Part shown: piece by piece, positions 7,884 to 17,315 of the stretch
Numbering within the stretch: the first letter of the stretch is position 1
Layout: each line of letters opens with the position of its first letter
NCBI RefSeq assembly: GCF_013450155.1
Contig: NZ_JACCKD010000004.1
Coordinates: forward strand, 124,001-188,000
Direction: 5' to 3'
DNA: 64,000 nt
Origin: Haloechinothrix aidingensis
GTDB taxonomy: Bacteria > Actinomycetota > Actinomycetes > Mycobacteriales > Pseudonocardiaceae
Program-made: the position numbers and the translations under genes
Notes under the pieces: generated by a model
Told to the model about the DNA's origin: nothing
Databases searched by the model: none
The model's input: the letters and a program-made list of their open reading frames with translations, nothing else

Positions 7884-8933
7884 TCACAATCGGTCACGTG
7901 CGACATCGAGGGCGTCCCTGGCCTGCTTGGCCAGCGACGCGATGATCTCGGCTGCCGGCTTCTCCTCCGCCAGCTGGTACGTACGTCCCGCCCACAACGA
8001 CATGGCTTCCGGGTCCCCGGCCTCGGTAGCGGCGGCGCGGATCGGTTTGGTCATGTGGTGCAGCTGGGGGTAGGCCACCGGGGCGTACGCGGAGTGCTCG
8101 CTGATGAACCTGTTCATCAGACCCCGCGCGGGACGGCCGGTGAACGCGCGCGTGAACCTGGTGCCGCGACCCGCCTTCGCGAGCGCGTCCCGGTACACCG
8201 GTGACGTCCCGGACTCGGTCGCGCGCAGGAACGCGCTGCCCATCTGGGCCGCGACCGCTCCGGCGGAGAGCACCGCCGCGACATCGGCCCCGTTGACCAG
8301 TCCCCCCGCCGCGATGACCGGGATATCCAGCTCGGCACGGAGGTTGCGCAGGACGGCGAGCACCCCGTAGAGCTCGCCACCGGCCGCGTCGACACCCGAA
8401 TCGGTGAACGTTCCCCGGTGGCCGCCCGCGTCGCAGCCCTGCACGCAGATCGCGTCCGCACCGAGCGCGGCGGCCTGGCGTCCCTCCTCCGGGGTCGCCA
8501 CCGTGATGACCACGCTGCTGCCTGCTTTCTTGACGCGCGCGGTATCGGTCGCCGACGGCAGCTGGAACGTGAACGACACGACCGGAACGCGGCTGGCGAC
8601 CACCGCATCCAGCTTGGCCGGGTAGTTGTCGTCGTCCCAGACGGCGCTTCCCGGCTCGGTGCCGTACCGCTGCCCCTCGGTACGCATCCGGTCCCGGTAG
8701 TCCGACATGTCGCGGGCAACCCGCTCGCGCGGCACGAACAGGTTCACCCCGAACGGTCCGTCGGTCAGGCTCCTGGTCCGTCCGATCTGGTCGACCAGCT
8801 TCTCGGGAGTGAGCATGCCGCCCGCGAGGAACCCGAACGCCCCGGCATCCGCCGCAGCGGCGACCAGCTCGGGGGTGGAGGGTCCACCCGCCATCGGGGC
8901 AACGATGACGGGTATCCGTAGGTCGGAGAACAT
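7884..8933 (-). CDS. Nitronate monooxygenase (2-nitropropane dioxygenase family)
   Basis: A 349-aa FMN-dependent TIM-barrel enzyme oxidising alkyl nitronates or propionate-3-nitronate. The family start IPVIVAPMAGGPS, the GVNLFVPRERV strand, the phosphate-binding IPVIAAGGLVNGADV stretch and GSAFLRATES are all visible in order. The start ATG 8933 (MFSDLRIP) fits the family; a longer in-frame version to 9005 adds unconserved residues. It lies 11 bp downstream of the alpha/beta hydrolase stop (convergent), with no clear terminator between them. Confidence 0.88.
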   Translation of the reverse strand: MFSDLRIPVIVAPMAGGPSTPELVAAAADAGAFGFLAGGMLTPEKLVDQIGRTRSLTDGPFGVNLFVPRERVARDMSDYRDRMRTEGQRYGTEPGSAVWDDDNYPAKLDAVVASRVPVVSFTFQLPSATDTARVKKAGSSVVITVATPEEGRQAAALGADAICVQGCDAGGHRGTFTDSGVDAAGGELYGVLAVLRNLRAELDIPVIAAGGLVNGADVAAVLSAGAVAAQMGSAFLRATESGTSPVYRDALAKAGRGTRFTRAFTGRPARGLMNRFISEHSAYAPVAYPQLHHMTKPIRAAATEAGDPEAMSLWAGRTYQLAEEKPAAEIIASLAKQARDALDVARDRL

Positions 8934-9016
8934 AGCCCGAGCATAGGACCCGCGAAAGCGGCCACCCGGACGGGCGATGCCGTTCGCGCTCATACCCACG
9001 ACCACACGCCGCGCGC

Positions 9017-10885
9017 CTACTTCTTGCCCTTGCTCTTGTCGCCGCCCTTGTCGCCCTTGTCGCTCGAGCCCTCCGTGGACAGCGCGGCAACGAAGGCTTC
9101 CTGCGGTACCTCGACCCTGCCCACGGTCTTCATCCGCTTCTTGCCTTCCTTCTGCTTCTCCAGCAACTTGCGCTTCCTGGAGATGTCACCGCCGTAGCAC
9201 TTGGCCAGCACGTCCTTACGCAACGCCCGCACCGTCTCGCGCGCGATGATGCGCGAGCCGACGGCGGCCTGGATCGGCACCTCGAACTGCTGCCGGGGGA
9301 TCAGCTCACGCAGCCGGGTGGTCATCTTGGTGCCGTAGGAGTAGGCGAAGTCCTTGTGCACGATCGCCGAGAACGCGTCCACCGTCTCGCCCTGCATGAG
9401 GATGTCGACCTTGACGAGGTCCGATTCCTGTAGCCCTGCGTCCTCGTAGTCCAGGGAGGCGTACCCGCGGGTTCGCGACTTGAGCGAGTCGAAGAAGTCG
9501 AAAATGATCTCCCCGAGCGGCATCTTGTAGCGCAGCTCGACACGATCCTCCGACAGGTAGTCCATCCCGAGCATCTGGCCGCGCTTGCCCTGGCACAGCT
9601 CCATCACCGCACCGATGAACTCGGCAGGCGCGATGACGGTCACCTTGCTCATCGGCTCGTGCACCTCGGCGATCTTGCCGGTCGGCCAGTCCGAGGGGTT
9701 GGTTACCTGGAACTCGCTGCCATCGGTGAGGTAGACGTCGTAGACCACGTTCGGCGCGGTGGAGATGAGGTCCAAACCGTACTCGCGTTCCAGCCGCGCC
9801 CGCGTGATCTCCAGGTGCAGCAGGCCGAGGAACCCGCACCGGAACCCGAACCCGAGCGCCACGGAGTTCTCCGGCTCGTACGTCAGCGACGCGTCGTTGA
9901 GTTGCAGCTTCTCGAGCGCCTCACGCAACATCGAGTACTCCGACCCGTCGATCGGGTACAGTCCTGAGTAGACCATCGGCTGCGGGTCCCTGTACCCGGG
10001 CAACGGATCCGAGGCGCCGTGCTTCTCCGAGGTGACCGTGTCGCCGACCCTGGACTGGCGGACATCCTTCACGCCGGTGATCAGGTAACCGACCTCGCCG
10101 ACGCCGAGGCCCGTGCACGAGTTCGGCTCCGGCGAGATGATCCCCACGTCGAGCAACTCGTGCGTGGCCCCTGTGGACATCATCTTGATCCGCTGCCGCG
10201 GCGTGATCTTGCCGTCCATCACCCGGATATAGGTCACCACACCCCGGTAGATGTCGTAGATCGAGTCGAAGATCATCGCGCGCGGCGGCGCGTCGGCATC
10301 CCCGACCGGCGCGGGAACCTGACGGACGACCTCGTCGAGCACCTCCCGCACGCCGTCACCCGTCTTCGCGGAGACGCGCAGCACGTCGGCCGGGTCGCAC
10401 CCGATGATGTGGGCCAGCTCATCGGCGTACTTGTCCGGCTCCGCGGCCGGGAGGTCGATCTTGTTCAGCACCGGGATGATCGCGAGGTCCTGCTCCAGCG
10501 CGAGGTACAGGTTCGCCAGGGTCTGCGCCTCGATACCCTGCGCGGCGTCGACCAGCAGGATCGCGCCCTCACAGGCGTTCAGCGCACGGGAGACCTCGTA
10601 GGTGAAGTCGACGTGCCCGGGGGTGTCGATCAGGTGCAGCACGTGCTCGGTGTCGTCGAGAGTCCACGGCAGCCGCACGTTCTGCGCCTTGATCGTGATG
10701 CCGCGCTCACGCTCCAGGTCCATCCGGTCCAGGTACTGGTCGCGGTAGGCACGGTCGTCGAGTACCCCCGTCAGCTGCAGCATCCGGTCCGCAAGCGTCG
10801 ACTTGCCGTGATCGATGTGGGCGATGATGCTGAAGTTCCGGATTCGCTCCGGGGGTGTAAAGGTCGTATCAGCGTACGTGGTCAC
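9017..10885 (-). CDS. lepA: Elongation factor 4 (back-translocase)
   Basis: A 622-aa translational GTPase that acts on stalled ribosomes. The G1 motif AHIDHGKST, switch region, DTPGH and NKIDLP are present. The EF-G-like domains III and V follow, then the LepA-specific C-terminal domain ([24 protein letters not shown]), which is the hallmark separating it from EF-G. The last about 25 residues are a Gly/Lys-rich tail. GTG 10885 is chosen because it gives the standard actinobacterial N-terminus before [15 protein letters not shown]. It lies near rpsT and holA, as in most actinobacteria. Confidence 0.97.
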   Translation of the reverse strand: MTTYADTTFTPPERIRNFSIIAHIDHGKSTLADRMLQLTGVLDDRAYRDQYLDRMDLERERGITIKAQNVRLPWTLDDTEHVLHLIDTPGHVDFTYEVSRALNACEGAILLVDAAQGIEAQTLANLYLALEQDLAIIPVLNKIDLPAAEPDKYADELAHIIGCDPADVLRVSAKTGDGVREVLDEVVRQVPAPVGDADAPPRAMIFDSIYDIYRGVVTYIRVMDGKITPRQRIKMMSTGATHELLDVGIISPEPNSCTGLGVGEVGYLITGVKDVRQSRVGDTVTSEKHGASDPLPGYRDPQPMVYSGLYPIDGSEYSMLREALEKLQLNDASLTYEPENSVALGFGFRCGFLGLLHLEITRARLEREYGLDLISTAPNVVYDVYLTDGSEFQVTNPSDWPTGKIAEVHEPMSKVTVIAPAEFIGAVMELCQGKRGQMLGMDYLSEDRVELRYKMPLGEIIFDFFDSLKSRTRGYASLDYEDAGLQESDLVKVDILMQGETVDAFSAIVHKDFAYSYGTKMTTRLRELIPRQQFEVPIQAAVGSRIIARETVRALRKDVLAKCYGGDISRKRKLLEKQKEGKKRMKTVGRVEVPQEAFVAALSTEGSSDKGDKGGDKSKGKK

Positions 10886-11005
10886 TCGGCGTCCTCGGAA
10901 TGGTCGGGTGTGCGACCTCCATACTCCCATGTCGGCACGGGCTGCCGTGACGATGCTCCGGGTCCACCCACCGGAAGCCGCTGCTCTCGCCGCCGGTACG
11001 CGTAC

Positions 11006-11380
11006 TCAGCGCGTGTCCACCCGCAACGGATGCCCTGCCGGGACCTCGACCAGCACGATGCGGGTGCCGTCCGGATCGGAGATCCAGGCCTCGACCAGCC
11101 CCCACGGCTCCTCCCTCGGCTGCCGGTCGACCGGCACGCCCCGTTCGGTGAGGCCGGTCACCACCTCGTGCACGTCGCGAACCTGCAGCCACAACGCGAC
11201 ATCCGGTCCGGGCCCCGTGCTACCGGTTCCCACGATCTCGAGGAATCCGCCCCCGAGGAAGAACACCGTCCCGCCGGGGAACTCCCGGTACACCGCCAGC
11301 CCGAGAGTCTCGGCGTAGAACGCCCGCGTGAGCTCCGGGTCCCGGGGTTTCAGCAAGACTCGGCTGCTGAGCACATCCAT
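11006..11380 (-). CDS. VOC/glyoxalase-fold protein
   Basis: A 124-aa protein with the two beta-alpha-beta-beta-beta units of the vicinal oxygen chelate superfamily. The first begins SSRVLLKPRDPELTRAFYAE; the second runs from DVALWLQVRDVHEVVTG to SDPDGTRIVLVEVP. Such proteins act as glyoxalases, dioxygenases or resistance proteins. Metal ligands are not unambiguous here, so no activity is claimed. It lies in the same direction as lepA, about 120 bp upstream of it. Confidence 0.8.
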   Translation of the reverse strand: MDVLSSRVLLKPRDPELTRAFYAETLGLAVYREFPGGTVFFLGGGFLEIVGTGSTGPGPDVALWLQVRDVHEVVTGLTERGVPVDRQPREEPWGLVEAWISDPDGTRIVLVEVPAGHPLRVDTR

Positions 11381-11426
11381 GACCCGTGCTTACCCGCTCC
11401 TCGGCCACGCACACAATCCCTGCTGG

Positions 11427-12293
11427 TCAGGCCACCGCGATGGCGCCGATACCGAGCAGCACCACAGCGGAGCCGAGCACCCGTCTCGCCGGGTCCGCCT
11501 CACCGAGCACGCGCCAGGCGAACAGCCCGCCGAGCACGATACTCAGCTCCCGCACGGGAGCGACCAGGCTGACCGGAGCCAGCCGCATGGCGAACAGCAC
11601 GAGCAGGTACGCCAGCGGCGAGAGCAGGCCCACAGCCAGGACCTGCGCGCGGTGACCCGACCACAGCGCGGCCACCCGCTGCCGCTGTCGCAGCGCCACC
11701 GGAGCGAGCAGGGCGCCCTGCAGCGCGGCAGCCGACGCGAAGTACACCACGGGCGGCGCGGCCAGCACCGTCACCGCGTAGGCGTCCCAGAGGGTGTACA
11801 GCGCGATCGTGCCGCCGGTGAGGACGCCGTAACCGATCCCGGCAGCGGGCTGCCGGAGCCGGGAGCCCGCCGAGCGGGCCCGGCCGAGCACGAACACCCC
11901 CGTCACCACGAGCAACGCGCCTGCCGTGCCCCACAAGCCAGGGCGTTCGCCGAACGCGGTCACGGCCACGACCAGCACCAGCAGCGGGCCGGTACCCCGC
12001 GCCAGCGGGTAGACCACCGACATGTCGCCGACCGCGTAGCCACGTTGCAGCACCACCCCGTACACCACGTGCAGCACCGCGGAGACCGCCGCGGCGAGGA
12101 ACCAGCCTGCGCGCGGGACCTCCCCGGAGCGGGCCAGAAGGAACGCCGCGAACGGGAAGCACGCCAGCGCGGATACGCAGAAGTAGAGGAAGACGAACGC
12201 GGCGCCACCACCAGCCACCCGCTTGGCGGCGAGGTTCCAGGCAGCGTGGGCGACGGCAGCGGTCACCGTGAGCAACAACGCGGTAACGCTCAC
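11427..12293 (-). CDS. EamA-type (DMT superfamily) transporter
   Basis: A 288-aa polytopic membrane protein with about ten hydrophobic helices in two EamA repeats. AWNLAAKRV near the N-terminus and the VYPLARGTGPLLVL helix are typical of this exporter family. Members export metabolites such as amino acids; the substrate is unknown here. GTG 12293 is chosen because a GAGG ribosome site sits about 6 nt before it; another GTG two codons upstream is possible. It is divergent from rpsT. Confidence 0.83.
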   Translation of the reverse strand: MSVTALLLTVTAAVAHAAWNLAAKRVAGGGAAFVFLYFCVSALACFPFAAFLLARSGEVPRAGWFLAAAVSAVLHVVYGVVLQRGYAVGDMSVVYPLARGTGPLLVLVVAVTAFGERPGLWGTAGALLVVTGVFVLGRARSAGSRLRQPAAGIGYGVLTGGTIALYTLWDAYAVTVLAAPPVVYFASAAALQGALLAPVALRQRQRVAALWSGHRAQVLAVGLLSPLAYLLVLFAMRLAPVSLVAPVRELSIVLGGLFAWRVLGEADPARRVLGSAVVLLGIGAIAVA

Positions 12294-12525
12294 GACCACC
12301 TCGACCGACAGGTTCCGCCGACTCGTACCGCGACGGACGCTACAGCACCGCGACCCCGCGGACCTACCTCGCACGGGAGCCGGAAACCGTGCCGTGTACC
12401 CTGGACCGTTGTTGCCGTGTGGCATTCCGCCAAGGAGGAAGCCTGTCGCCGCCTCACGCGCGGCAGGGCCGGAGACATCGCGGCACGCATCCCACCGATG
12501 ATCGAGCAGACGAAGGAGCGCCAGC

Positions 12526-12786
12526 GTGGCCAACATCAAGTCGCAGATGAAGCGTATTCGCACCAACGAGGAGGCGCGCCAGCGCAACCAGGCCGTCAAG
12601 TCGTCGGTGAAGACCGCGATCCGCAAGTTCCGCGAGGCCGCCAAGGCCGGCGACAAGGACAGGGCGATCGAGCTCCAGCGCGCGGCGGCCCGGAAGCTGG
12701 ACAAGGCCGCGAGCAAGGGCGTCATCCACAAGAACCAGGCGGCCAACAAGAAGTCGGCGATGGCCAGGCACGTCGACTCGCTCTGA
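12526..12786 (+). CDS. rpsT: 30S ribosomal protein S20
   Basis: An 86-aa basic helical protein binding 16S rRNA. The start [20 protein letters not shown] and the body [20 protein letters not shown] are diagnostic. It starts at GTG 12526 after a GAAGGAG ribosome site. The 232-bp gap to the divergent transporter carries its promoter. A very strong hairpin follows the stop. Confidence 0.98.
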   Translation: MANIKSQMKRIRTNEEARQRNQAVKSSVKTAIRKFREAAKAGDKDRAIELQRAAARKLDKAASKGVIHKNQAANKKSAMARHVDSL

Positions 12787-12817
12787 GGCGGCTGCCCCGG
12801 CCGCTACGCGGCCCCGC

Positions 12818-12860
12818 CAGCACGAATCCCCCTGGTCCAGTGCCAGGGGGATTCGTGCTG
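12818..12860. terminator. Strong bidirectional terminator between rpsT and holA
   Basis: A perfect 18-bp stem (CAGCACGAATCCCCCTGG at 12818-12835, partner 12843-12860) with a 7-nt loop separates the convergent rpsT (+) and holA (-) genes. It is one of the longest perfect hairpins in the window. Confidence 0.9.
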
Positions 12861-12879
12861 TGCGGGCCGAGCGGGCCGG

Positions 12880-13857
12880 TCAGGTCTCGCGCAGTGCTGC
12901 GATACGCCGCGTAGCGCGTTCCAGCGCGTACTCCCCGTCCGCCGCGACTCCCTTGACCTCGGCGTTGAGCGTCGCGACGATCTCCAGCGCCGCGGTGAGC
13001 CCTTCCCGTGTCCAGCCGCGTGCCTGACCTTGCGCCTTGCGCACCTTCCACGGCGGCATCCCGAGCTGGCTCGCCATGGTGTTGGGATTTCCCCTGCCTG
13101 CCGAGGCGACGCGCGCGACGGTGCGCACCGCATCGGCGAGCGCGTCGGCGATGAGCACGTGCGCCACGCCGATGTGCAGCGCCCACCGCAGCGCGGACAG
13201 CGCAGCGGTGCCGTCACCGGCCACCGCCTTCTCCGCGACGACGAAGCCGGTCACGTCCGCGCGGCCGGTGTGGTACCTGCGAACGGCCTGCTCATCGATG
13301 TTCCCTCCGGAGTCCGCGACCAGCTGGCCCGCCGCGGCCGCCAGCTCCCGCAGGTCGGTCCCCACGGACTCGACGAGCGCCGTCACGGCAGCCGCGTCGA
13401 TCGCACCACCGGCGCCACGCACCTCCGCCCGCACGAAGGCCTCCCGCTCGGCCGGTTTGGTGAGCTTGGCGCACTCCGTGACCGCGGCACCCGCGTTACG
13501 AAGCGTCGCGGGCAGCGCCTTACCTGCCTTGCTCCGCCCTCCGCCGCTGTGCACCACCACGAGCACGACACCGGGGACCGGGTCCTGTACGTAGTTGCCG
13601 ATCGCCTCGGCTGCCTCGTTCGACACGTCCTGGGCCGAGTCCAGCACGACCACCCTGCCCTCGCTGAACAGCGTGGGGCTGACCAGTTCGGTCAGCGTGC
13701 TCACGGTCAGCTCGCTCGCCGGGATCCGGGTGAGCTCGGCGGACGGATCGGCTCGGCGGGCGGCATCCAGGGCGGCGGAGATGGCTCGTTCGATGAGCAG
13801 GGCCTCATCGCCCAGCACGAGCTGCACGGGCCGTGCCGCGTTCGCTGGCTCACTCAC
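12880..13857 (-). CDS. holA: DNA polymerase III delta subunit
   Basis: A 325-aa clamp-loader subunit that opens the beta clamp. Family features include VQLVLGDEALLIERAI at the N-terminus, the FSEGRVVVLDSAQ strand, and the C-terminal helical domain with MASQLGMPPWKVRKAQGQAR. GTG 13857 is the family-like start; the longer frame to 13971 adds unconserved sequence. It lies in the ancestral order comEA-comEC-holA on the minus strand, although thrC (+) now separates it from comEC. Confidence 0.93.
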   Translation of the reverse strand: MSEPANAARPVQLVLGDEALLIERAISAALDAARRADPSAELTRIPASELTVSTLTELVSPTLFSEGRVVVLDSAQDVSNEAAEAIGNYVQDPVPGVVLVVVHSGGGRSKAGKALPATLRNAGAAVTECAKLTKPAEREAFVRAEVRGAGGAIDAAAVTALVESVGTDLRELAAAAGQLVADSGGNIDEQAVRRYHTGRADVTGFVVAEKAVAGDGTAALSALRWALHIGVAHVLIADALADAVRTVARVASAGRGNPNTMASQLGMPPWKVRKAQGQARGWTREGLTAALEIVATLNAEVKGVAADGEYALERATRRIAALRET

Positions 13858-14196
13858 GCCGCCATCCTCGCACGTGAGGCGACCAGGACTCGCCGCGGCA
13901 CCGTGACACACCGCACGCCCGCACCGGCCGTCACGGGCGTGCACCGCCTGCCACGAGCGGCGCCCGGCCATGGGCAGGCGGAGGGGCTCGAGGAATGTGA
14001 CGCAGGTCTAGTCAGCACGCCAGCGCGTAGCAGCCCCCGCGCCCGTGCCGTACGGTGTAGTGCGGGTGGCCTCGTCTCCGGATATGTCCCCGGATACGCC
14101 ACCAGGTAACCATGGAAACGAGCTGGGATACGGTAAGCGTGGAGCGTAGCGCGACCACAAGTGGACCCGACGATTCTGTGCGACAACTCGATAACG
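13858..14196. other. 339-bp gap upstream of the SAM riboswitch
   Basis: No convincing gene lies here. It must hold the divergent promoters of holA and thrC. A short direct repeat (ccggata, in tctccggatatg and ccccggatacg near 14081-14098) is visible. I see no clear -35/-10 pair that I would defend. Confidence 0.5.
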
Positions 14197-14328
14197 CTCA
14201 TCCAGAGGGGCAGAGGGACCGGCCCGATGAAGCCCCGGCAACCGGCGTTGGCCAGTCATCTCGATCAGCGAGGTAGCCAGCGCACTCGGTGCCAATTCCG
14301 GCCCATGACTCACCGTGGGGCAGATGAG
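14197..14328 (+). promoter_or_regulatory. SAM-I (S-box) riboswitch in the thrC leader
   Basis: The leader shows the S-box core in order. The P1 5' strand is ctcatc (14197-14202). The AGAG junction and kink-turn segment GGCAGAGGGACC follow. Next are GGCCCGATGAAGCC and CGGCAACC (P3/J3-4), then GGTGCCAATTCC (P4). It closes with the P1 3' strand gatgag at 14323-14328. P1 pairing is perfect. The AAGGA ribosome site (14331-14335) sits 2 nt after P1 and 7 nt before the thrC ATG, so control is probably at translation initiation. gagg (14326-14329) can instead pair with cctc (14336-14339), hiding the ribosome site in a 6-nt loop; this competes with P1. Confidence 0.9.
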
Positions 14329-14342
14329 GAAAGGACCTCTCG

Positions 14343-15620
14343 ATGACAGCAACGTTCGGTGCGACCTCGACCAGCTCTTCCGCTTCCGGAAGTATCGACC
14401 TGGGACCGGCCGCGTACCTGAAGTCGAAGGAAGAGGGCCACGAGCAGCCGCTCGCTCCGGACTTCGTTTCCGCGGACGACTTCTCCCCCCTCGAGGTGGC
14501 CTACGACTTCGGCACGGTGCGCCGGTCCGACATCGAGTCGGGCCCACGCAACATCTGGCGCTACAAGAAGCTCCTGCCCGTTCCGAGCAACGTCGACCAG
14601 ATCCCCAACACCGAGCCCGGCTGTACGAAGCTGATCCGCGCCGACCGGCTGGCCCAGGAGCTGGGCGTACGCCGGATCTGGGTCAAGGACGACACCGGCA
14701 ACCCCACGCACTCGTTCAAGGACCGGGTGGTGGCGGTGGCGCTCGCCGCCGCGCGCGAGTTCGGCTTCGACGTGCTCGCCTGCCCGTCCACCGGCAACCT
14801 CGCCAACGCCGTCGCCTCCGCCGCCGCCCGCGCGGGATGGGACTCCGTCGTGCTGATCCCGTCCTCGCTCGAGCAGGCCAAGGTGCTGACCACCGCGGTC
14901 TACGACGGCTCGCTGATCGCCGTGGACGGTAACTACGACGACGTCAACCGGCTGGCGACCGAGCTGGCGGCCGAGAACGAGAACTGGGCGTTCGTCAACG
15001 TCAACGTCCGGCCCTACTACTCCGAGGGGTCCAAGACGCTGGCGTTCGAGGTGGCCGAGCAGCTCGGCTGGCGCATTCCCGAGCAGATCGTCGTGCCCAT
15101 CGCCTCCGGCTCGCAGCTGACCAAGGTCGACAAGGGCTTCACCGAGCTGAGCGAGGTCGGGCTCGTGGAGCCGTCCCCGTACACCGTGTTCGGCGCCCAG
15201 GCCACCGGCTGCTCCCCGGTGTCCTCCGCCTTCAAGTCCGGCCTCGACGTCGTGCAGCCGACCAAGCCGGACACGATCGCCCGCTCGCTGGCCATCGGCA
15301 ACCCCGCCGACGGGCCGTACGTGCTCGACACCGTCAACCGCACCGGTGGCGCGATCGAGGACGTCACCGACGAGGAGGTCGTCGAGGGGATCAAGCTGCT
15401 GGCCCGCACCGAGGGCATCTTCGCCGAGACAGCAGGCGGGGTCACCGTGGCGTGCGCGAAGAAGCTCATCGAGGCCGGCAAGATCGATCCCGATGCGGAG
15501 ACCGTGCTGCTGATCACCGGTGACGGGCTGAAGACGCTGGACGCCGTGCAGGATTCGGTCGGCCCGAAGGCGACGGTCACGCCGACGGTAGGCGCGGTGC
15601 GCGAGGCCCTCGGTCAGTAG
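14343..15620 (+). CDS. thrC: Threonine synthase
   Basis: A 425-aa PLP enzyme converting O-phosphohomoserine to threonine. The PLP lysine is in HSFKDR (Lys126), preceded by VKDDTGNPT. The phosphate-binding loop CPSTGNLANAVAS and the C-terminal GDGLKT stretch complete the fold. It starts at ATG 14343, directly after a SAM-I riboswitch, which links its expression to methionine/SAM status. Its stop overlaps the convergent comEC 3' fragment by 7 bp, with no terminator hairpin between. It interrupts the usual comEC-holA adjacency. Confidence 0.95.
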   Translation: MTATFGATSTSSSASGSIDLGPAAYLKSKEEGHEQPLAPDFVSADDFSPLEVAYDFGTVRRSDIESGPRNIWRYKKLLPVPSNVDQIPNTEPGCTKLIRADRLAQELGVRRIWVKDDTGNPTHSFKDRVVAVALAAAREFGFDVLACPSTGNLANAVASAAARAGWDSVVLIPSSLEQAKVLTTAVYDGSLIAVDGNYDDVNRLATELAAENENWAFVNVNVRPYYSEGSKTLAFEVAEQLGWRIPEQIVVPIASGSQLTKVDKGFTELSEVGLVEPSPYTVFGAQATGCSPVSSAFKSGLDVVQPTKPDTIARSLAIGNPADGPYVLDTVNRTGGAIEDVTDEEVVEGIKLLARTEGIFAETAGGVTVACAKKLIEAGKIDPDAETVLLITGDGLKTLDAVQDSVGPKATVTPTVGAVREALGQ

Positions 15621-17200
15621 CGACGCGCGATGACGATGCCGTCCCGCGCGGGCACGACAGCGATGTCGCCCGCGCGGTCGGTGCGCGCGATCCGCGTTCC
15701 AGCCCCGGTGAGCTGATCGACGACCGCCGTGTCCGGGTGATCGTGCTGGTTTCCCTCCCCCACGCTGATGACCGCGACGTCGGGTGCGACGGCCCGCAGA
15801 AAGTCGTCCCGCGTGTTCCCGCTGCCGTGGTGCGGCACCTTCAGCACGTCGGCGCGCAGGTCGTGGCCGGCAGCGAGCAGGTCGCCCTGTGCGGCCACCT
15901 CCCCGTCCCCGGGTAGCAGGATCCTGCCTGCAGGGGTGTCGGCGGTGACGGCGAGGGAGAGATCGTTGACAGCCGTCCCGCCCGGCTCGGCCGCCTGCTC
16001 GGCAGGCACGTGGCGCGGACCGAGCACCCGCAGGTCGAGCCGGGGCCAGCTCATCGCGTCCCCCGGTGCCAGCTCGACCAGCGGCACGTTCTCGTCCCTC
16101 GCGGCATTCACGACGGCGGTCCACGCGCGCTCCGGGGTACGCCCCGGTCCCACGGCCACCGCGTCGACCTGCGTACCGTCCAGCACCGCCGGTAGGTCGC
16201 CGTAGTGATCCTCGTGCAGGTGCGTGACGACGAGCAGCGGGACACGGTCCACGCCCACCCTGTCGAGGCATGCCACCATCCCGCTTCGTGCACTGCCGGT
16301 GTCGACCACCACGGCACTGCCTGCCTCGCCGGTCGCGAGCAGCAACCCGTCACCCTGGCCGACGTCGCAGGCGATAACCGCCCAGCTCGCGGGAGGCCAC
16401 CCCGGTGCGGACAGGCGCGCGGCAGCCCACACCACCAGCGCAAGCACCAGGCAGGCCGCCAGCACGCGACGGGGCGTCCGGTACCGGCAGGCAAGCACGC
16501 AGGACAGCGAGAGCAGTGCCGCCAGCCCACCACCGAGCCAGCCATCCGGCCAGCCGAGCACGCCAGCAGGGACGTCCGCGGCACCTCGCGCCACGAGCAG
16601 CAACCAGCTCAACCCCGGCCACGCCGACCGGGCGAGCAGCTCACCGAGCCAGGGCGCGGCGCCTGCCGTCGCCGTGGCCAGCGCGCCGAGCACGGTCGTC
16701 ACCGCGACGACGGGGGTGGCCAGGATGTTCGCCCCGACCGCGACCAGGCTGACCTCGCCGGCCATGCCCGCGATGAGCGGGGCTGTCGCGAGGAAGGCCA
16801 CCAGCGGGACGACTCCCGCCGAGGCGAACCCGACCGGCACGCCCCTGGACCGGAGCGAACCGACCCACCGCGGCGCGAGCACGACCAGTGCCGCGGTCGC
16901 CGCCACCGACATGGCGAACCCGAACCGCACGGCCATCTCCGGGTCGTACAGCACGAGCACGCACACCGCGAACGCCAGCGCCGGCATCGCCGCGCGCTGC
17001 CGGCCGAGGAACAACGCGAGCAACCCCACGGCCGCCATCAGCGCGGCCCGCAGCACGCTCGGGGTGTAACCGACGGTGACCACGTACCCGGCGAGTACCA
17101 GCCCAGCCAGCGAGGCCGACAGGCGCGGGCCGCTTCGCACCCCCCGGAGCAGCAGGAACACGGCACCGCACACCACGTTCACGTGCAGGCCGGAGACGGC
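15614..17200 (-). pseudogene. comEC: ComEC, 3' part (interrupted by prophage)
   Basis: This is the C-terminal about 526 codons of the DNA-uptake channel ComEC/Rec2. The frame opens at the attL core with A-V-S-G-L-H-V-N-V-V-C-G. It continues through the polytopic competence domain (GYTPSVLRAALMA is typical) and ends in the metallo-beta-lactamase-like domain (VTHLHEDHYGDL, then VPHHGSGNTRDDF). Two in-frame TAG codons from the phage lie immediately upstream of the AVSG codons, so no start from the phage side can read in. A product could only start at GTG 17182 or further in, lacking the OB-fold and first membrane segments. The 5' part is at 57433-58235. Both halves are free of other damage, so excision should rebuild a full gene of about 790 codons. 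Confidence 0.93.
17190..17200. repeat. attL core (11 bp)
   Basis: ccggagacggc is shared exactly with 57433-57443. Sequence to the left is comEC; sequence to the right (ctactaaacatatg) is phage. The phage flanks at the two ends both carry ctaaacat (17204-17211 and 57420-57427), as expected for related half-sites of attP. On the minus strand the core reads gccgtctccgg, the codons for Ala-Val-Ser-Gly. Confidence 0.9.
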
Positions 17201-17315
17201 CTACTAAACATATGCAAACTCATCTCCGGTTCGTTGTCGACGGACGACCAGGTTGCACGTAACAGCAAGTCGATCACCGTCGACACACCTACTGAACACG
17301 ACATAGGGAGAATGC

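Noticed and set aside
14310-16271. 653-codon minus-strand frame over thrC and comEC
   Set aside because: Runs antisense to thrC and out of frame with comEC, with repetitive Arg/Gly composition; thrC and ComEC are unmistakable.
15614-17182. The 3' comEC frame as a separate intact MBL-fold membrane gene
   Set aside because: Its reading frame begins mid-motif at the att core, and the missing N-terminus lies across the prophage in matching frame.
17190-17200. Search for a tRNA attachment site at the prophage ends
   Set aside because: No cloverleaf or tRNA 3' end is present at either junction; the flanks read through as comEC.
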